Shown piece after piece: positions 43,045 to 55,105 of a stretch of DNA of 64,000 bases. Below the pieces are notes generated by a model, which saw only the letters and a program-made list of their open reading frames with translations, was not told the origin of the DNA and made no database searches. Positions within the stretch are counted from its first letter, which is position 1, and every line of letters starts with the position of its first letter. The translations under genes and the position numbers were made by a program. The stretch comes from Favolaschia claudopus (Eukaryota; Basidiomycota; Agaricomycetes; Agaricales; Mycenaceae), in NCBI GenBank assembly GCA_037176885.1, contig JAWWNJ010000052.1, positions 248,001 to 312,000 on the forward strand. The letters run 5' to 3'.

Positions 43045-45544
43045 ACCGACTCTCTCTCCTTCTCCCCTCATCTTCTCTTTTTCTCCCGCCTTGCGCTCGC
43101 GTTTCGACGGCTCTTTTGCATTGCATTAGCGTTTATGACTCTTATTAAACACTCTCACCCACTTCTGGGCGCCCAGCACGCTCTCTCGCCGAGTTCTATG
43201 CAATTTTCACTCTCCCACCAACAAGGACGCGAAACGACGCGAGAAGAGTCGCCATGGCTGCTGGGGCTTGCTAAAACCATGGTATCGTTACCTATACCCC
43301 TATTTCCCCGCGTTTCAGCTCTAATCAAACCGTTTTTGGCAACCTTCAGACAACACCAACCGGTGGCAACTCTTTTTGTGCGGATATCACCTCACCTCTC
43401 AAATGAAGCCCCTTTCGAGCATCTAGGTCACTACTTTGTTTATTGTGATGGTTGGTGGAGGAGGGCATAGTGTTAGAAGTCTGCCAGGAAGGCAGGTGAG
43501 TCGCAGCTTCACTTTTCGTCGTTTTGATTCATTTTCCCCCTCCTCCCCCATTTATCCCTTCCTTAACCGAACACTTTCTGTGGAGAGTTGACGGCAGAGC
43601 ACGCTGGGACTTACCGTAGGCCCTATGTGCTTGTTGTTGTCGCCTCTCGACGAATGTCGGCGTTACGTTCACGCTCTGTTCAGTTCTTTATCCTCTATTA
43701 TACCTGTTTATGTATGAACTGAGGTCCATGAGCAGCCCAATTCCGCGACCTCGTACCCTGACGGCGCCGAGCCCGCCGAAACACGGACTCGCGTCGACGC
43801 TGCCGCCGCCAACTCGCTCTCTGCCCATCCCCACGTCGAATTTCCCTCCAATCCCTCGACTCTCACTCCAGTCTCGTCCACCGCACAACCCGCCCTTCAA
43901 ATCCACCTCACTCCTCCGCCGCATTCCCCCGCCCACTCTGACCAAACCCACATATCAACTACATCCGCTGAAACGACAATGAGGGGAAGAGGCAGAGCGT
44001 ACCTAATAAAATCAAGGTATGCCGCCGTCACCGTATCACTTTTCTTTCTCATTTATGTAGCATACACAGCTGTCTGCCGCGCCTGCACGTACGCCGCCGA
44101 CCATACGCATTCCCAACCCCCACCTCCCGACTTGTTAGCGCTGCGACGAGTGAGCCGGAACGCGACCCTTGACGACCGGTAAGGTACGCCGCCGCGCCTG
44201 TTTTTCTTTCTTTTGCTCGCTCACTCACGAGACTCACGAGTCCCTTTGACGCAAACCCACACACCGCCTACCTACCCCACTTCACCATCAACATCGCCCT
44301 CACGCGCTACTCGACGCCGCGGCCGTCGCCATCGTTGATACCAGAACAACGTTGTCTCGACGCTCCGCGCGCCGACTTGCTCGCTTGGTGAGTTGTTTCG
44401 TCTTTGGCGGGAACGAACGAAAAAATCACTCACCGATGTATCCAGATCCACCGCGCATCCGCCACCGCGCCGGCATCATCATCGCGGCCCCTTACTCCGC
44501 CTCCCCGTTGTCCAACGCCCTCAAGGCGAAACCCTCCCCTCCCCTCAAGCTCTCAACACTGCACCACACCGCCGCTACTGCCGCCCTCGTTGACACCGTC
44601 GACGCCATCAACGTTTGGGCGCGACTCTCTACGCTACAAATCAATTTAAGTGAGTTTCATCGTTTTTGACGAAAAACCACAAGGAAATAACTCACCTATC
44701 TCATCCGATTAACGCGCTGTCGACTCATATCAATTCACACGCGCGGGGAATGAGAGAAGTCGATACGAGCACGAGCGCGTTTGCGGAGGGAAGCGGATGG
44801 GATGGCGGGACGGAACGGAACGGCGAGTCGAGACTAGGCAAGACAAAGTCAATAGCGTATCCCGCGCGCAGTAAGTTTTCCGATTCAATGTGGTAAGGTG
44901 AACACTGACCCTGGTTATCAACAGTTGGTGGCTTTCAATCCATCGGTATTGGCGTACCGGTCAGTAATAATTCGCTTTCAGGTATGTCTTCTATGCTTTT
45001 TTCTTCCCCATTTGCGGCCTAAAATGTTTACAAAGGTTGAAGGATCAACCCAACCCTGGACTGAAGAAGCAGTTGGTATGCACGGCTTCGAACGGTATGC
45101 TTTTCTCCTTTGTTGTGTTTTATTCGTTACTCAATAATGCGACAAGATTTGGCCTACCGGTAAAATTGACTCTCAACACAAACACGGTGAGAATCTGTTT
45201 AACTTGACGGGTATGTGTTGATTGATTTTGTTGTGTACACGCTGGGGTTGGTTGTGTTGCCTCTTTTTGAGGTGGTCACGGTCACGATTGAGGCCGTTGC
45301 CTTGAGAAAATCGTGACGCAGCACGAAAAAAAAGTTTTCTGCCTGGAAAACATACACAATTGAGTCTGTGCTTACCTTTTGAGCTGCTTATTAGCCGAAA
45401 ATCCCTCGAAATTGTCGTGAATTCAATGATTTAATGGCCTCTTCACGAATTTTTTGAGCCAGATGGTTGCCTCCGTTGGCAACGGTCACGGCTCACGCCG
45501 GGTCGGTTGCCTGAAAACAAGGCGTCACGGTCCCTCGACGGTTG
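43045..45544. other. Unassigned, C-rich, possible exon scraps
   Basis: No supported gene. 43710-43982 and 44350-44670 are C-rich open frames of low complexity (Pro/Ser/Arg). Around 44880-45110, three short stretches separated by possible GT-AG introns (donor after 44891; acceptor before 44925; donor near 44981; acceptor near 45040) could be small exons (VGGFQSIGIGVPVSNNSLS), but no family is recognised. Confidence 0.3.
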
Positions 45545-45700
45545 CTTCCATACAGGGAGGTACAGTAGGTCGTCAACGTAGACCACCAGGTAACATATCT
45601 CCCCTTTCTTTCCCTTGAAGACGTACAGGCATGCCTCCGCGTCCAGCCGGTATGCACCAGGCTCCAGCAGTTTTGCATCGAGAGTGACATTCCACACGCG
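45545..45700 (-). pseudogene. Ty1/copia reverse transcriptase scrap
   Basis: A minus-strand frame reads LEPGAYRLDAEACLYVFKGK, then ICYLVVYVDDLLY. The C-x-Y-x-x-x...VYVDDLL arrangement is the copia reverse-transcriptase catalytic block (YVDD). Only about 50 residues remain, with no other copia domain adjacent. Confidence 0.65.
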
Positions 45701-45746
45701 ACCGGCGCAGTGTTCCTTCTGTTGAAGTCTGGGTATTTGTCCCGTT

Positions 45747-46345
45747 CACACTAAGATAGAGAGCGTGGAATCCCCGCACCTTAAGCACGTTATGAACGCT
45801 TATTAATCGAGTTGCGTATAAAATTTCATGTTCTTTCCTGCCTGCGGAAGGGCTGACCTACAGACTCAGTAGACATTCTCGCTGTTTCTGCTCTGAAATT
45901 TTGGTTTTCGCTTTGAAAACCACCTTCCACACTGCAAGGAGGTCCTGTCACCCATCGCGCTGACAGGTCCCACCTTAAGCGAGCTGCCGAAGCGTGCCGA
46001 GATGACTATCCTGTGGCTGTGCTGGCCAAATTTTCCTCCGAGATTTTTGGAAAGTGTCCCGTTTGGCAAACCGTTTGGTGAGAAAACCACATAGAAACAC
46101 TCAGAAAAAAAAGTGGTCTGAATTTTTTGTGGGTCATATAGCAAAAGACCAAGGGACATTTTGGCAGATCAGCCCAATAAGAACCCTTCATTGAACCTCT
46201 ATGTAAGACTTGTATTGGGCAAAATTCCCAATCTGGACCTTAAGCGCTTGGCATCGTGGTATAAGCCCTCGACGTCGAGCGTGACATGGTCACAGTGTGA
46301 TGCTGACATAAGGGTGCAGGGATTCCACGCTCTCTATCTTATGTG
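45747..46345. repeat. TIR element, 599 bp
   Basis: Inverted ends CACACTAAGATAGAGAGCG (left) and CACATAAGATAGAGAGCG (right, inverted) extending through TGGAATCCCYGCACC, about 35 bp. No ORF. The target duplication is unclear (GTT versus TTT). Confidence 0.7.
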
Positions 46346-46776
46346 TTTCCAAATTCAGTCTGTCAAATGATTTTGAAATAGGAAAAATAGGACCACCAAC
46401 TGAAGGCTGGGAAGGTGTACAACCAGATTGGATTCCTATTCTTCCGAGAACAGCAGAATGGGAAGCTAATGGACTGCCATTATCACGAACACAATTCCAA
46501 CTGACTCTAGCCTGGGCAATTACCATTCACAAAAGTTAGAGTCTAACCCCTGAAAAAGCGTGAATTTACACACGTTTGAAGGATATTGGGAATTTATGAC
46601 ACGCGTATTTAGCTATAAATTTGGTACAGCTGGACGCGCCTCCCAAAACGGTGAACTTTGGTTATGGACTCAGGAATCCACACAGAATTGAGGGAGAAAT
46701 AAGTTATATACTGGGGCACTGGCATCTCAAATTTTCTCAAAATTCCACAAAATGCGGCTGTGCCAATACATACATA
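46346..46776. other. Intergenic, nothing recognised
   Basis: No gene or complete repeat seen between the two TIR elements. Confidence 0.4.
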
Positions 46777-47145
46777 CAGTTGCGGCAAAATCAATTTACT
46801 TACTAAATAAGGAAATTCTCGTCAATTCGCTCCTTTTGCTCGTTTTTTTCGAGCGGTAAGTTGATAAGAATACTAAGAACTGCTAGTCTGTATTCCTGAT
46901 GTAAAAAAACTGGCGTCTTTGTATTGGTTTCGCCGGGATAACCAGCAACTTTGTCTCATAAAGTGCAGCCAAAAACAGTGAGAAACATGACGAATCCGGT
47001 TGTTTTTTGGGCGTAGACCGGCTCAAATCCGGAAGTACAGGCGCTTGGTGCTATTTCAACGTGCTTGTGGTGGTTTTGTTGTGTGGTAGAGCGGATTTGA
47101 TGAAAATTTCCTTATTTGGTAAGTAAATTGATTTTGCCGCAACTG
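46777..47145. repeat. Tc1/mariner-type MITE, 369 bp, TA-flanked
   Basis: Ends CAGTTGCGGCAAAATCAAT and inverse, continuing through AAATAAGGAAATT (about 40 bp). TA at 46775-46776 and 47146-47147. A single diverged end of the same family lies at 51803. Confidence 0.85.
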
Positions 47146-47480
47146 TATGCAAACTGCAATAATAAGTAGTGGGCAAGATCCAGAGATCTGCGGCCTCTTG
47201 AGGCAAAGTATGTTGCGCTGGCCGCTGTCAGAAAATCCGTGTCTCGGTAATGGTCTTGAAGGCAATACCGTCTCTCGTCCCTGGCCACGGCTAATCGACC
47301 GAAGTCCTTGGGAGTTAAAACCAGATGAGATATGACTCCGACACCAAAAACAAGCATCCAATGAACAGCAGCTCTCATGTCAACACTCGAGCAAGAGATT
47401 TGTAATGCATGTGTTCGAGAGCTAGTGTTGCCGCGAGCTGAGGCGAGGCGAGGCGGTGTGACCAACTCGTGTCAACTCTA
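47146..47480. other. Intergenic with AGTGTTGCC end
   Basis: No gene. 47424-47456 (AGTGTTGCCGCGAGCTGAGG) resembles one end of the 42443-43044 element, without a partner. Confidence 0.45.
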
Positions 47481-48268
47481 GTCTCGGAAACCCAGACGTT
47501 TAGCCGCAATCCGAGAGGGCTCGGAGCTCTTTCCTAATCTGTAAAAGAAGCATCAAAACGCCGGTGGGTTATTCTGCCGAAGCAATGCAGAGCTTCCCCT
47601 CTTCCTCTTCGCCAAGCTTTCTTTACGACCATTCATGGTCAAAGCTGCCGAACAAGAAAACGAAAATTTGCGCAGGCAACTCGCCACACTGGCTCAGGCT
47701 ACTAGTAGTAGCACACATCCTTTGACTCCTCAGCGGCCGATTGCCAGTTCATCCGGCTTGAGTCGAAATATACGAATCCCAAAAAGTCGACATGGTGGGA
47801 AAGGGAAAAGGCACGTATTAATTACGGATTGCGGATAAACGTCTGGGTTTCCGAGAGGCCCCCGGTCACTACCTATTAGGTCCGTCGCGGATAGAGTAGA
47901 TCAACGTCCAAAAATCGCCCAATCTGCGGCCGGAAAATAGAGTAAAACAGCCAGAAATTTGCAAACGTCCGGCTGAAATAAGTAGAGTTAATCGCGCGGA
48001 GCGTGAGAAATGTTTAGTGTAGTTAGTTTGGAGGGTGAATCGGAAGCCGAAATTGACGTTTTGGATAGCCAAATCAGTGAGAACTCAGCAGTTCCAAGGT
48101 CAAAACCGCCAGAAATCGGCTTGAGAAGGTCTTGGGGCGAAAAATCGATTTTCTAGGACTGGATGAAAAGTAAATCAGACCTCAAAGGTCCAAAATCATA
48201 GAGTAAATCAGATTCTGCTCGCCAACCCAACGGACCTGATGGGTAGTGACCGGGGCCTTTTCCGAGAC
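47481..48268. repeat. MITE (outer), TA-flanked, carrying a nested element
   Basis: Left end GTCTCGGAAACCCAGACG; the matching inverse runs at 47824-47856 and is then interrupted by the inner element, with the last bases TTTCCGAGAC at 48259-48268. TA lies at 47479-47480 and 48269-48270. Internal ORF 47635-47838 (QENENLRRQLATLAQA, coiled-coil-like) is short and unassigned. Confidence 0.75.
47857..48257. repeat. Nested TIR element, about 400 bp
   Basis: Ends GGCCCCCGGTCACTACC and inverse GGTAGTGACCGGGGCC, continuing through ATYAGGTCCGT. The 9-mer TTTCCGAGA borders it on both sides (47848-47856; 48259-48267, with one extra T), consistent with an 8-9-bp target duplication of hAT or Mutator type. 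Confidence 0.75.
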
Positions 48269-49849
48269 TACGGGAATGAGTGGCCCTGACTTGAAAGCGT
48301 TCACTCCGAGACTATACTCTACCAACTACGGACGATTCCTCCCTAGAGCTACTCCCCTCTATTTATCGCCCCACGGGCACCGCGTCTTAGTAGTTAGTTT
48401 ACTTGTTGCGGTATACAAATGCTGACACAAAAAAAGACTTGAAAGCGTGATCGTGGGAATATTCTGGCCACCAATCAACCATGTGCGGCATCTTGCCTGC
48501 GACAATAGAGCATATTGGGTATAACACCATTTTGACCAGGGCTGTGATTGGCTGCTCCACACTTTCCTGGCCTTTGATTGGTGGACCGCAGGAATATTTC
48601 CAGTTCCCAATATGCTCTATTTATATATGGGTACGGTCACTGCCCTTGCCGGAAACGGCAGCTTTGTACTTGTTTGGTTGGCAGGGGAGCTTGGTTCCAA
48701 CTTCGCAAAAGCTTCAGCGGCTTCCAACCTCATGCTATCCCTTCGACTACCTGGCAAAATTTGTAGTAACTAGGCAGGAAAATAAAAGTATCATGCCAGA
48801 ATTTCGATTTATTCAAAATACAGAAAATTAGTGCCATTTGAACGAGACTTACGGGTCCTTCTCAGGACACTGCCTTTAAACGAAAAATCCGGCATAGTAC
48901 TTTTGTTAAGACACTAATTATCAACAGTTTTGCTCAGGGTAACCGGAGGATTGGCGAGGATTTGAAAGGTGTGAAGGATTTCTACGGAACATGAGTAAAA
49001 TCAGGTACTAGCGAGGCTCGCAAGGTCACTTTGGGTCAAATATCATACAGAGTAGTTGACATAGATTTAGACTTTGATATCTAGCTCACTCGACTCTTGC
49101 AACGGAGTCAAGGGCGAACACCATATCAGTGTTTGTGTTACTATTAGTGTAAAACATGCTTCAATTGATTACAATGTCAGAAATTCCCAAATTTTAGCGT
49201 CACTTCAATGATTGTGGTAGTTTCTCTTCAGTACTATCATGCGGGACGCTGGGATTTCTGCTTATGGGGTCTGCGAAAGGCTGATTTTAGTTGAAATACA
49301 CAGTTAATTTCGCATCAACGGGGATTATTCTGGTTCTGAGGTAACTTCAACACTTTTGGAGGTGATAAAAATATTTTTTACTGCGAAGACAAAGGCTTCC
49401 GGCCATGTTGCGAGACACACGGGCAGGCGTAGCTCCCAAAGTTCAACTATGTGACGCCTGTGACATGTGCGACACCACCAAGAATTCGAGTCCATTCCGG
49501 CTGTATTGTGAAGATTTGGAGGAGAATTAACATGCATAAGATAATTAGATACTATTAGAGATGTGTTAGGGCATTCTTGGTAAATTTTCTCAGACACATG
49601 GAGTTCGCAAATATGCGAGTCCCAACTTGAACAGTAACTGTACGCAGAAGCGCATATACCACGGGAAAGCCAGATATTTTTACGGAAACATGTTAGAACA
49701 GATCTTCTGAGCAATTTTTACCTTGACACAATGATCATTTAATTCGTGTAGAACACAGAAAACGAGGGAACATGAAATCGCAAGACACCAAAGGGAATAA
49801 ACAAGTGCAAACATGCCGTTTCCGGCAAGGGCAATGCCCGTCATCACTA
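48269..49849. other. Intergenic with foldback segment
   Basis: No gene. 48461-48600 folds back on itself (GGAATATTCTGGCCACCAAT against ATTGGTGGACCGCAGGAATA; AGAGCATATTGGG against CCCAATATGCTCT). A 35-bp stretch around TTGCCGGAAACGGCA at 48648 recurs inverted at 49814. Confidence 0.5.
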
Positions 49850-50311
49850 TGGTGCACATCGCATAAACACCACCAAATAGGTCCCATCACTGATGCCATC
49901 ATTGACGTATCAAATCGCCCAAGAACAAAAAACCAAATTTTATATTGCATTTTCTGTACTGAAATCTCATGGAGGGCTTCTTCAAAACGCTAGGGGCAGG
50001 ACATATGTTGCGGCCAATAGCTTTCCAACGACTTTGGGAGCATGTAACTCGGCGTCCGGACTTATGGCTACCCAATAAGGATATGTGTCGTAAGCACACG
50101 TGAGTGATTGATTGATTGTATCAGTGATGTCTCAAATCCATGCCGTGAAAAATATATTTATTGTGAGTTTTGAGCGGATGAGAAATCCCTCTAGAGGGTT
50201 TAGTCTACTATCTAATCGGAGTGTTTTGGCCAGAGGATCAGGCGTGGGAAGGCTCTGATGCGGTGCAATAAATTTCGTTCCTGTTTGGTGGTGTTTATGC
50301 GATGTGCACCA
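49850..50311. repeat. MITE, 462 bp, TA-flanked
   Basis: Ends TGGTGCACATCGCATAAAC and exact inverse (about 28 bp through ACCACCAAA). TA at 49848-49849 and 50312-50313. No ORF. Confidence 0.85.
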
Positions 50312-51059
50312 TAGTTACTAAAGCAATTTCACGAGCCGTTTTGGCACAAATTCCTTGGGAAACATTGCCGTATTTGGACAACTTACAGCTGTTTTACGGT
50401 TTTTGTCCGGTTTTTTGATGGAGTGGGGCATTTCGTTTCTTGTTTACACTTGTATGCCTCCAAGTCGCCGTATGGCTCCACTCTGGCCTCAAATTGGGCT
50501 ATTTGCGGCATTTTGCTCCACCAGTGAATGCAGTGGGGCTGCGGTGGAGCGGTCAAACTGTCGCCGGCTGCTCGGCGAGGGCACGCACCAGCAATCACAG
50601 GTAAACAACTCCTGAAGAGCCATCAGAAACCGGACAAAAATTGCAAAACAGCTGTACATCATGTTGATCAATTCTATCACAGACCATGTGTCAACATGCT
50701 TGCCGATCACCATGCCGTGCCGCTGCCGTGGGTTGGTGCTGAGAATTTGCACGGATTACCGCCCAGATTGTAGTTCAGGCCGTCACGCTTAGCTCAAAAG
50801 GGGTACACACAGTTTCGATTTTTGACCTCAAAAATTTGGCCACAGCCAAAATGTCGTGGGAAAAACTTCGGAGGTGGTTTTCTCAGCTTTTCAGGGGTCG
50901 GCGAATCCGAATCTGAAGTCAGATTTATGCCCACCCGTTCGCCGGCAATCAACATTGTCGACTTTGCGTGTCCGGCACTGTACTGCACCTAGCGTGGGAA
51001 TCCTCAGCCTTTCTTCTCTTCGGATTCTCCCTCGCTAGGTGCGCTGTGATGTATTATTA
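50312..51059. other. Intergenic, nothing recognised
   Basis: No gene. A short inverted repeat (GCACCTAGCG at 50985, CGCTAGGTGC at 51032) could form a stem with a 40-nt loop. Confidence 0.4.
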
Positions 51060-51415
51060 CAGCCGTTTCGAAAAAAGAATGCGGGTTTTGATTGATTTTT
51101 GTTTTCGAAATCTGCTTACCTGTGTTTGGTCCCGCGTCCTCGGCTCCACCCTTGTCGAATAAGCTCTTCGTCTCTTTCAGCGCATTCTCGTGCCAGAGAG
51201 TGAGTTGGTGAGGCTCCCTGAACCTTTGTGAATACATCAGAGCTCCAATCTGACCTCCAGCAGGGCTCAAATGCGTGCTTGAGCCCAGTTCGACAAGCTC
51301 ACGGCAGTTGTGGAGACTTGTGGAGCCGCACGGTGCCGTTGACGGAGTCGTCAACAACCGTCAATTAAAATTGAAAACGAAGATCAAAACCCGCATTCTT
51401 TTTCTGAAACGGCTG
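51060..51415. repeat. Tc1/mariner-type MITE, 356 bp, TA-flanked
   Basis: Ends CAGCCGTTTCnnAAAAAGAA and inverse, continuing through TGCGGGTTTTGAT. TA at 51058-51059 and 51416-51417. Confidence 0.8.
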
Positions 51416-51802
51416 TAGTAGTTTCTGAATTAACTTCGGATTCTTCCTCGCTAGACCCTCGAGATATAAGGTTGCCCTTACACACATATTGTGATGCAGT
51501 TTAAATTGGAACTGGAACCACAAGGGTATTCCGATCCGCGAAATCCCGATATCACCTCGAATTTTAATTTTTTTTCCAGCGACTTCGGCAGACCCCTCCC
51601 CTCATGGTTGCCGTAATACTCCCATATGCGACAGCTTCACGTCAGTTTTTCCCACCGGCTAATTTGTTAGAGCAAAGAACCTGTTGTTTTGCACATTTCC
51701 ATGTACCTGCACTGTGCAAAATTGATATTTCTGAATGTCAGCAACCTGTCTTCTGGACCAAACAACGAGTACACTGATATATTTGCTGTATACAACACTT
51801 AC

Positions 51803-51846
51803 AGTTGCGGCAAAATCAAATGTCCCTACCATAAAAGGAAATTCAC
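51803..51846 (+). repeat. Single MITE end (46777 family)
   Basis: CAGTTGCGGCAAAATCAAAT followed by AAAAGGAAATTC matches the 46777 family TIR. No opposite end was found nearby, so this is a truncated copy. Confidence 0.6.
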
Positions 51847-52110
51847 ATCAATCTCGACCTTTTGCCCTATCACACATACTTTGATACAGATTTCTGGTGA
51901 TAGAAAGAATGAGGAGACATCTAGGACCTACCCAGAACTTTTAAATTTCGATTTCGCGCCAGTAACGAGTGAGTTATGGCTCCAGCCATCTGAATACAAT
52001 CTGAGGCAAACACGGCGGAAAAAGCCGCGATAAGATCTCTTCAAGCGATGTAGTACCATATTTCTTGCCACACTTAATTGGGAATTCTGTGGCTGGACTC
52101 AATTCTTTCG

Positions 52111-52250
52111 CACAGTGAATTCACGTCTCATCAAATGGAAACAGAATCCAAACGTCTAGCCATCATCCATGAAACAACAGCACCTTTACACTCCAGAGCA
52201 AAACGGAGTGGCAGAGCGAATGAATCAAACACTTGTTTCCAGGCCCCGGG
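52111..52250 (+). pseudogene. Ty1/copia integrase scrap, frameshifted
   Basis: EFTSHQMETESKRLAIIHET in one frame passes by a one-base shift to YTPEQNGVAERMNQTLVSR in the next. D/E-F...F...GI-x-H-x-x-T-x-P-x-T/P-x-x-N-G-V-A-E-R is the hallmark of the copia integrase catalytic C-terminus. About 45 residues remain. Confidence 0.7.
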
Positions 52251-53342
52251 AAGCTCCACCAAAGGGTTGTCCGAAAAATTCTCAGATTTTGGCCTCAAAA
52301 ACCACTTTTTTGGGGCTCAAATCGGGCTGAAAAACCACTTTCTGGACAAGGGTTGTGACATGTCACATGTGTGATTCCAGCCAAAAAAACGTCACAAAAT
52401 ATTGATTTTCCACCAAAATAGGCCCCAAACTGACCTTTCCGTGGCGAAATCCGCGAAGTGTTCAGACCCTGAGATCACCAGACAATCGGCGGACAGGCGC
52501 AGAAAAATAGGCTCACCTGAACATTTGGTCGTAATACTACAGTATCCTGTAATGTGGTCCCACAGTTGAATATGAGTGCGGTATAACACCTTGTAACTTT
52601 TAGAAGTTTTGGAGCATCATGAAACCAGTCTTGAAATTCATGACGTGTATTCTAACGAAACATCAGGAATCTTGAATTTCAAGACGATGATCTTGAATTT
52701 CATGACAAATACTTCTCACAGTGCAATGGGGAAGAGAAAAGAGCTAAAAATGAGAGCACGGGCGAAGGATCGCGCCCGGGGGTGGTGGTAGAGGAAAAAG
52801 ACACAGTGATGACTCCCACGTGCATTCCTCCGAGTGTATACACTCACTATGATACCCCTGCGCAGAACTTTTTTCTTTTTTACGGGGTGTGTCATTATTT
52901 GTGAAAAATGCAATAATTAAGACTTCAAATGCACGACGCCTGAACCTAAGCCTTAAAGTTAAGGGCAAATTAACCCTTAACTTGACTTAAGCCTTAACTC
53001 TTAATTCCAACACTGCGGTCCGCTACCATACGGTTATGTGGCCGCTGATTGTTCCAGACTCTTATGACAGGGTTCCCTTTGGGATGGCATAAGAGTCTGG
53101 TCACGAGACTAAGAGGACTCGGGCGGCTTCGATAGTCCAATCAAACACATCGTTTTCATCGTTAGAGCAAGCTTGGAGCTACAAAACGAGGTACTAGAGC
53201 TCCCAATAAATTCCTGAATGTTCCTCCCCTTTCCCCAATTTCTCTCTTTTTTCGTTTTGAAAAAACGCGATTTATTCCCCCCCAGCTACAGTACAGACAT
53301 AGTGCATGAGCCGTGAAAAAGGGAGCTTACAGGCTACGACTA
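52251..53342. other. Intergenic with hairpins
   Basis: No gene. AGTTAAGGG/CCCTTAACT form an inverted repeat at about 52958-52984. A 13-bp stem (CCAGACTCTTATG ... CATAAGAGTCTGG) at 53053-53100 has a 22-nt loop. Confidence 0.45.
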
Positions 53343-54688
53343 TCAGAGTACTAAGTTCTGCCCCTTAGGTCCTATATGTATGTCTAGCCCATCTTGAGCT
53401 AGTTGACGAAACGCTGCCAGAGCCTCTTCATTCAGTGACTCCTTAGCGATTTCAACGTCCTTCGAAGGAAAGCAGAGTTGAAAAACCGCAAGCGGTGTTT
53501 GTTGAGTCGTGCGCCGAGTGCGGAGAATGCTAGATAGACGCAGGTAATCAATTTTGTACGGCCGGACAGCGTGCATGACGACCCTGAGGGTGTGAAGGAG
53601 AGGAAGGGCACCATCCTGCGCCGCCGTCAATAGTGTAAGCATAAAGTTGGGATCGCTCCAGGATGCCCTCACGAGTTCCAATCTCGTGAGGGTAGGCATT
53701 GACTTGAAAATCGCACTCATGAACTGTGGGGGCCATCGCTGATTGAAAGTGACAACGAGCGTAAAGGCGGCGAGGAGCGAGCGAGGAAAGAAATAAATTC
53801 GCTTTCCTTAATGTCCAGATTGGTTATTCGGAGCGTTTGGAGCGCGGGAAGCGTGACGTATTTCAACAAAGTGGCCGTGTTACCATGGGTAAGACGTGAA
53901 CTGAAGCTATATGCTTCCCCGAAACAGAGATATCGAAGAGCTGCATGGACTAAACGGTGAGCTGGAGTACACCTAGTCATGCCATTGAACGACATGTTGT
54001 CAAAAGTGCACGTTGTTAGTGCGGGAGCCGCAATTAACAGATCGAGCCACTCGTCCACCTTCGAGAAGGATATCCCCTCATTTGCATGAACCCGAAGGGT
54101 TCGCAGGGCTGGGAACGGTCCTCGAACAAGTATTCGGCGCTCTGGATATAAATTATCCCAGCGCGTGACGGATAGTCCCAGATTTAAACTCTCCAGTCGA
54201 TCTCGATGGCGGGTCACCAAGTCCTGACTGAGTGTTGGGATCGAGCAGCAGGGATCCACGAGCTCCTTCCAAAGAGAGCAACAAGGGAAGACTCTGAGTG
54301 CGCTGGATCCAGAGATTGCAAATTTCTATATAACCAGCCCTGCGTGGCAACGCCTCTATCTTCAATGTAGTCCACAAACGAGGGATGGCAAGGGCGATGG
54401 CATGCCAAAGCCGAGAGATAGTAAGGAAGACCATTGGTGCCGCTAGCGGATGCGGTACCTTTGACGCGGTTCCCGGCTCGATATCTGCGACTGAATCTCT
54501 AGTGGCAAACGGGCCATTGGATCGAGGTAGGAATTTAGGGTCATTCGAGCGTTACTCCTCCTTTGTTCGAGGTCGAACAGTATTCGTTTTTGTTCTTCTA
54601 TCGCCACTGAAAGCGCTTGAATTTGCTCGAGCAGCTTGTTAACAGTCGAGACATTCGACATGGTGGTTCGGAAGAGAGTGAGGTGCAA
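53343..54688 (-). pseudogene. F-box protein pseudogene
   Basis: Reads leftwards from ATG 54688. The first 45 residues form a helix (LLEQIQALSVAIEEQKRILF), followed by LDPMARLPLEIQSQI, the start of an F-box as in basidiomycete F-box proteins. The frame breaks near 54470, resuming with MVFLTISRLWHAIALAIPRL; again near 54255 (SIPTLSQDLVTRHRDRLESL); and near 53735, resuming with MSAIFKSMPTLTRLELVRAS. The C-terminal two thirds contain irregular leucine-rich segments (LPALQTLRITNLDIK). At least three frameshifts make it a pseudogene. An intact protein would be a substrate-recognition subunit of an SCF ubiquitin ligase. It is the only host-type gene recognised in the window. Confidence 0.75.
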
Positions 54689-54845
54689 ACACTAGTAAAT
54701 ACTCCACTCTGCCCCTTTCGCGACTCGGACCATCGATGTCCGGCCAACATTGCTTCACGAATGCCCGCACGCCCCTATGCCTCGGTACTACAGTATGATA
54801 GTCGGCACGATTGGTAGGTCGTTCGCCATTCATCACCAAAATCAC

Positions 54846-55105
54846 TTTAGGATCAGTTAACCAAAAAAGGAAAATTTGTCATGTCACATGTCAGAGGTGG
54901 GGAGGCCAAGGGGGTAGGGCTGGGTATTGAAAGATTTTGCCGGTGTATGATACACGGCCGCGCAGCGGCCGCCAGGTATTGAAATACAGGCCTGTATTTT
55001 ACGTATAATACTGGCGCCGCAGGCGAAAATTTTTCGAGGTATTATACGTATAATACACGTATTTTTCACTGTATTTAATGTATAAAATACACTCTGCCGC
55101 CTTCT
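54846..55105. other. Intergenic with GTATTATACGT repeats
   Basis: Between 54990 and 55090 the motif TATTTTACGTATAATAC and variants (GTATTATACGTATAATACAC) recur, giving overlapping AT-rich palindromes. Confidence 0.5.

Noticed and set aside
42925..43470. 181-codon ORF as a host protein
   Set aside because: It starts inside the TIR of a non-coding element and has no domain-like composition.
51689..52033. 114-codon ORF
   Set aside because: It includes a MITE terminal repeat (51803-51846) in its reading frame, so it is a chance ORF.
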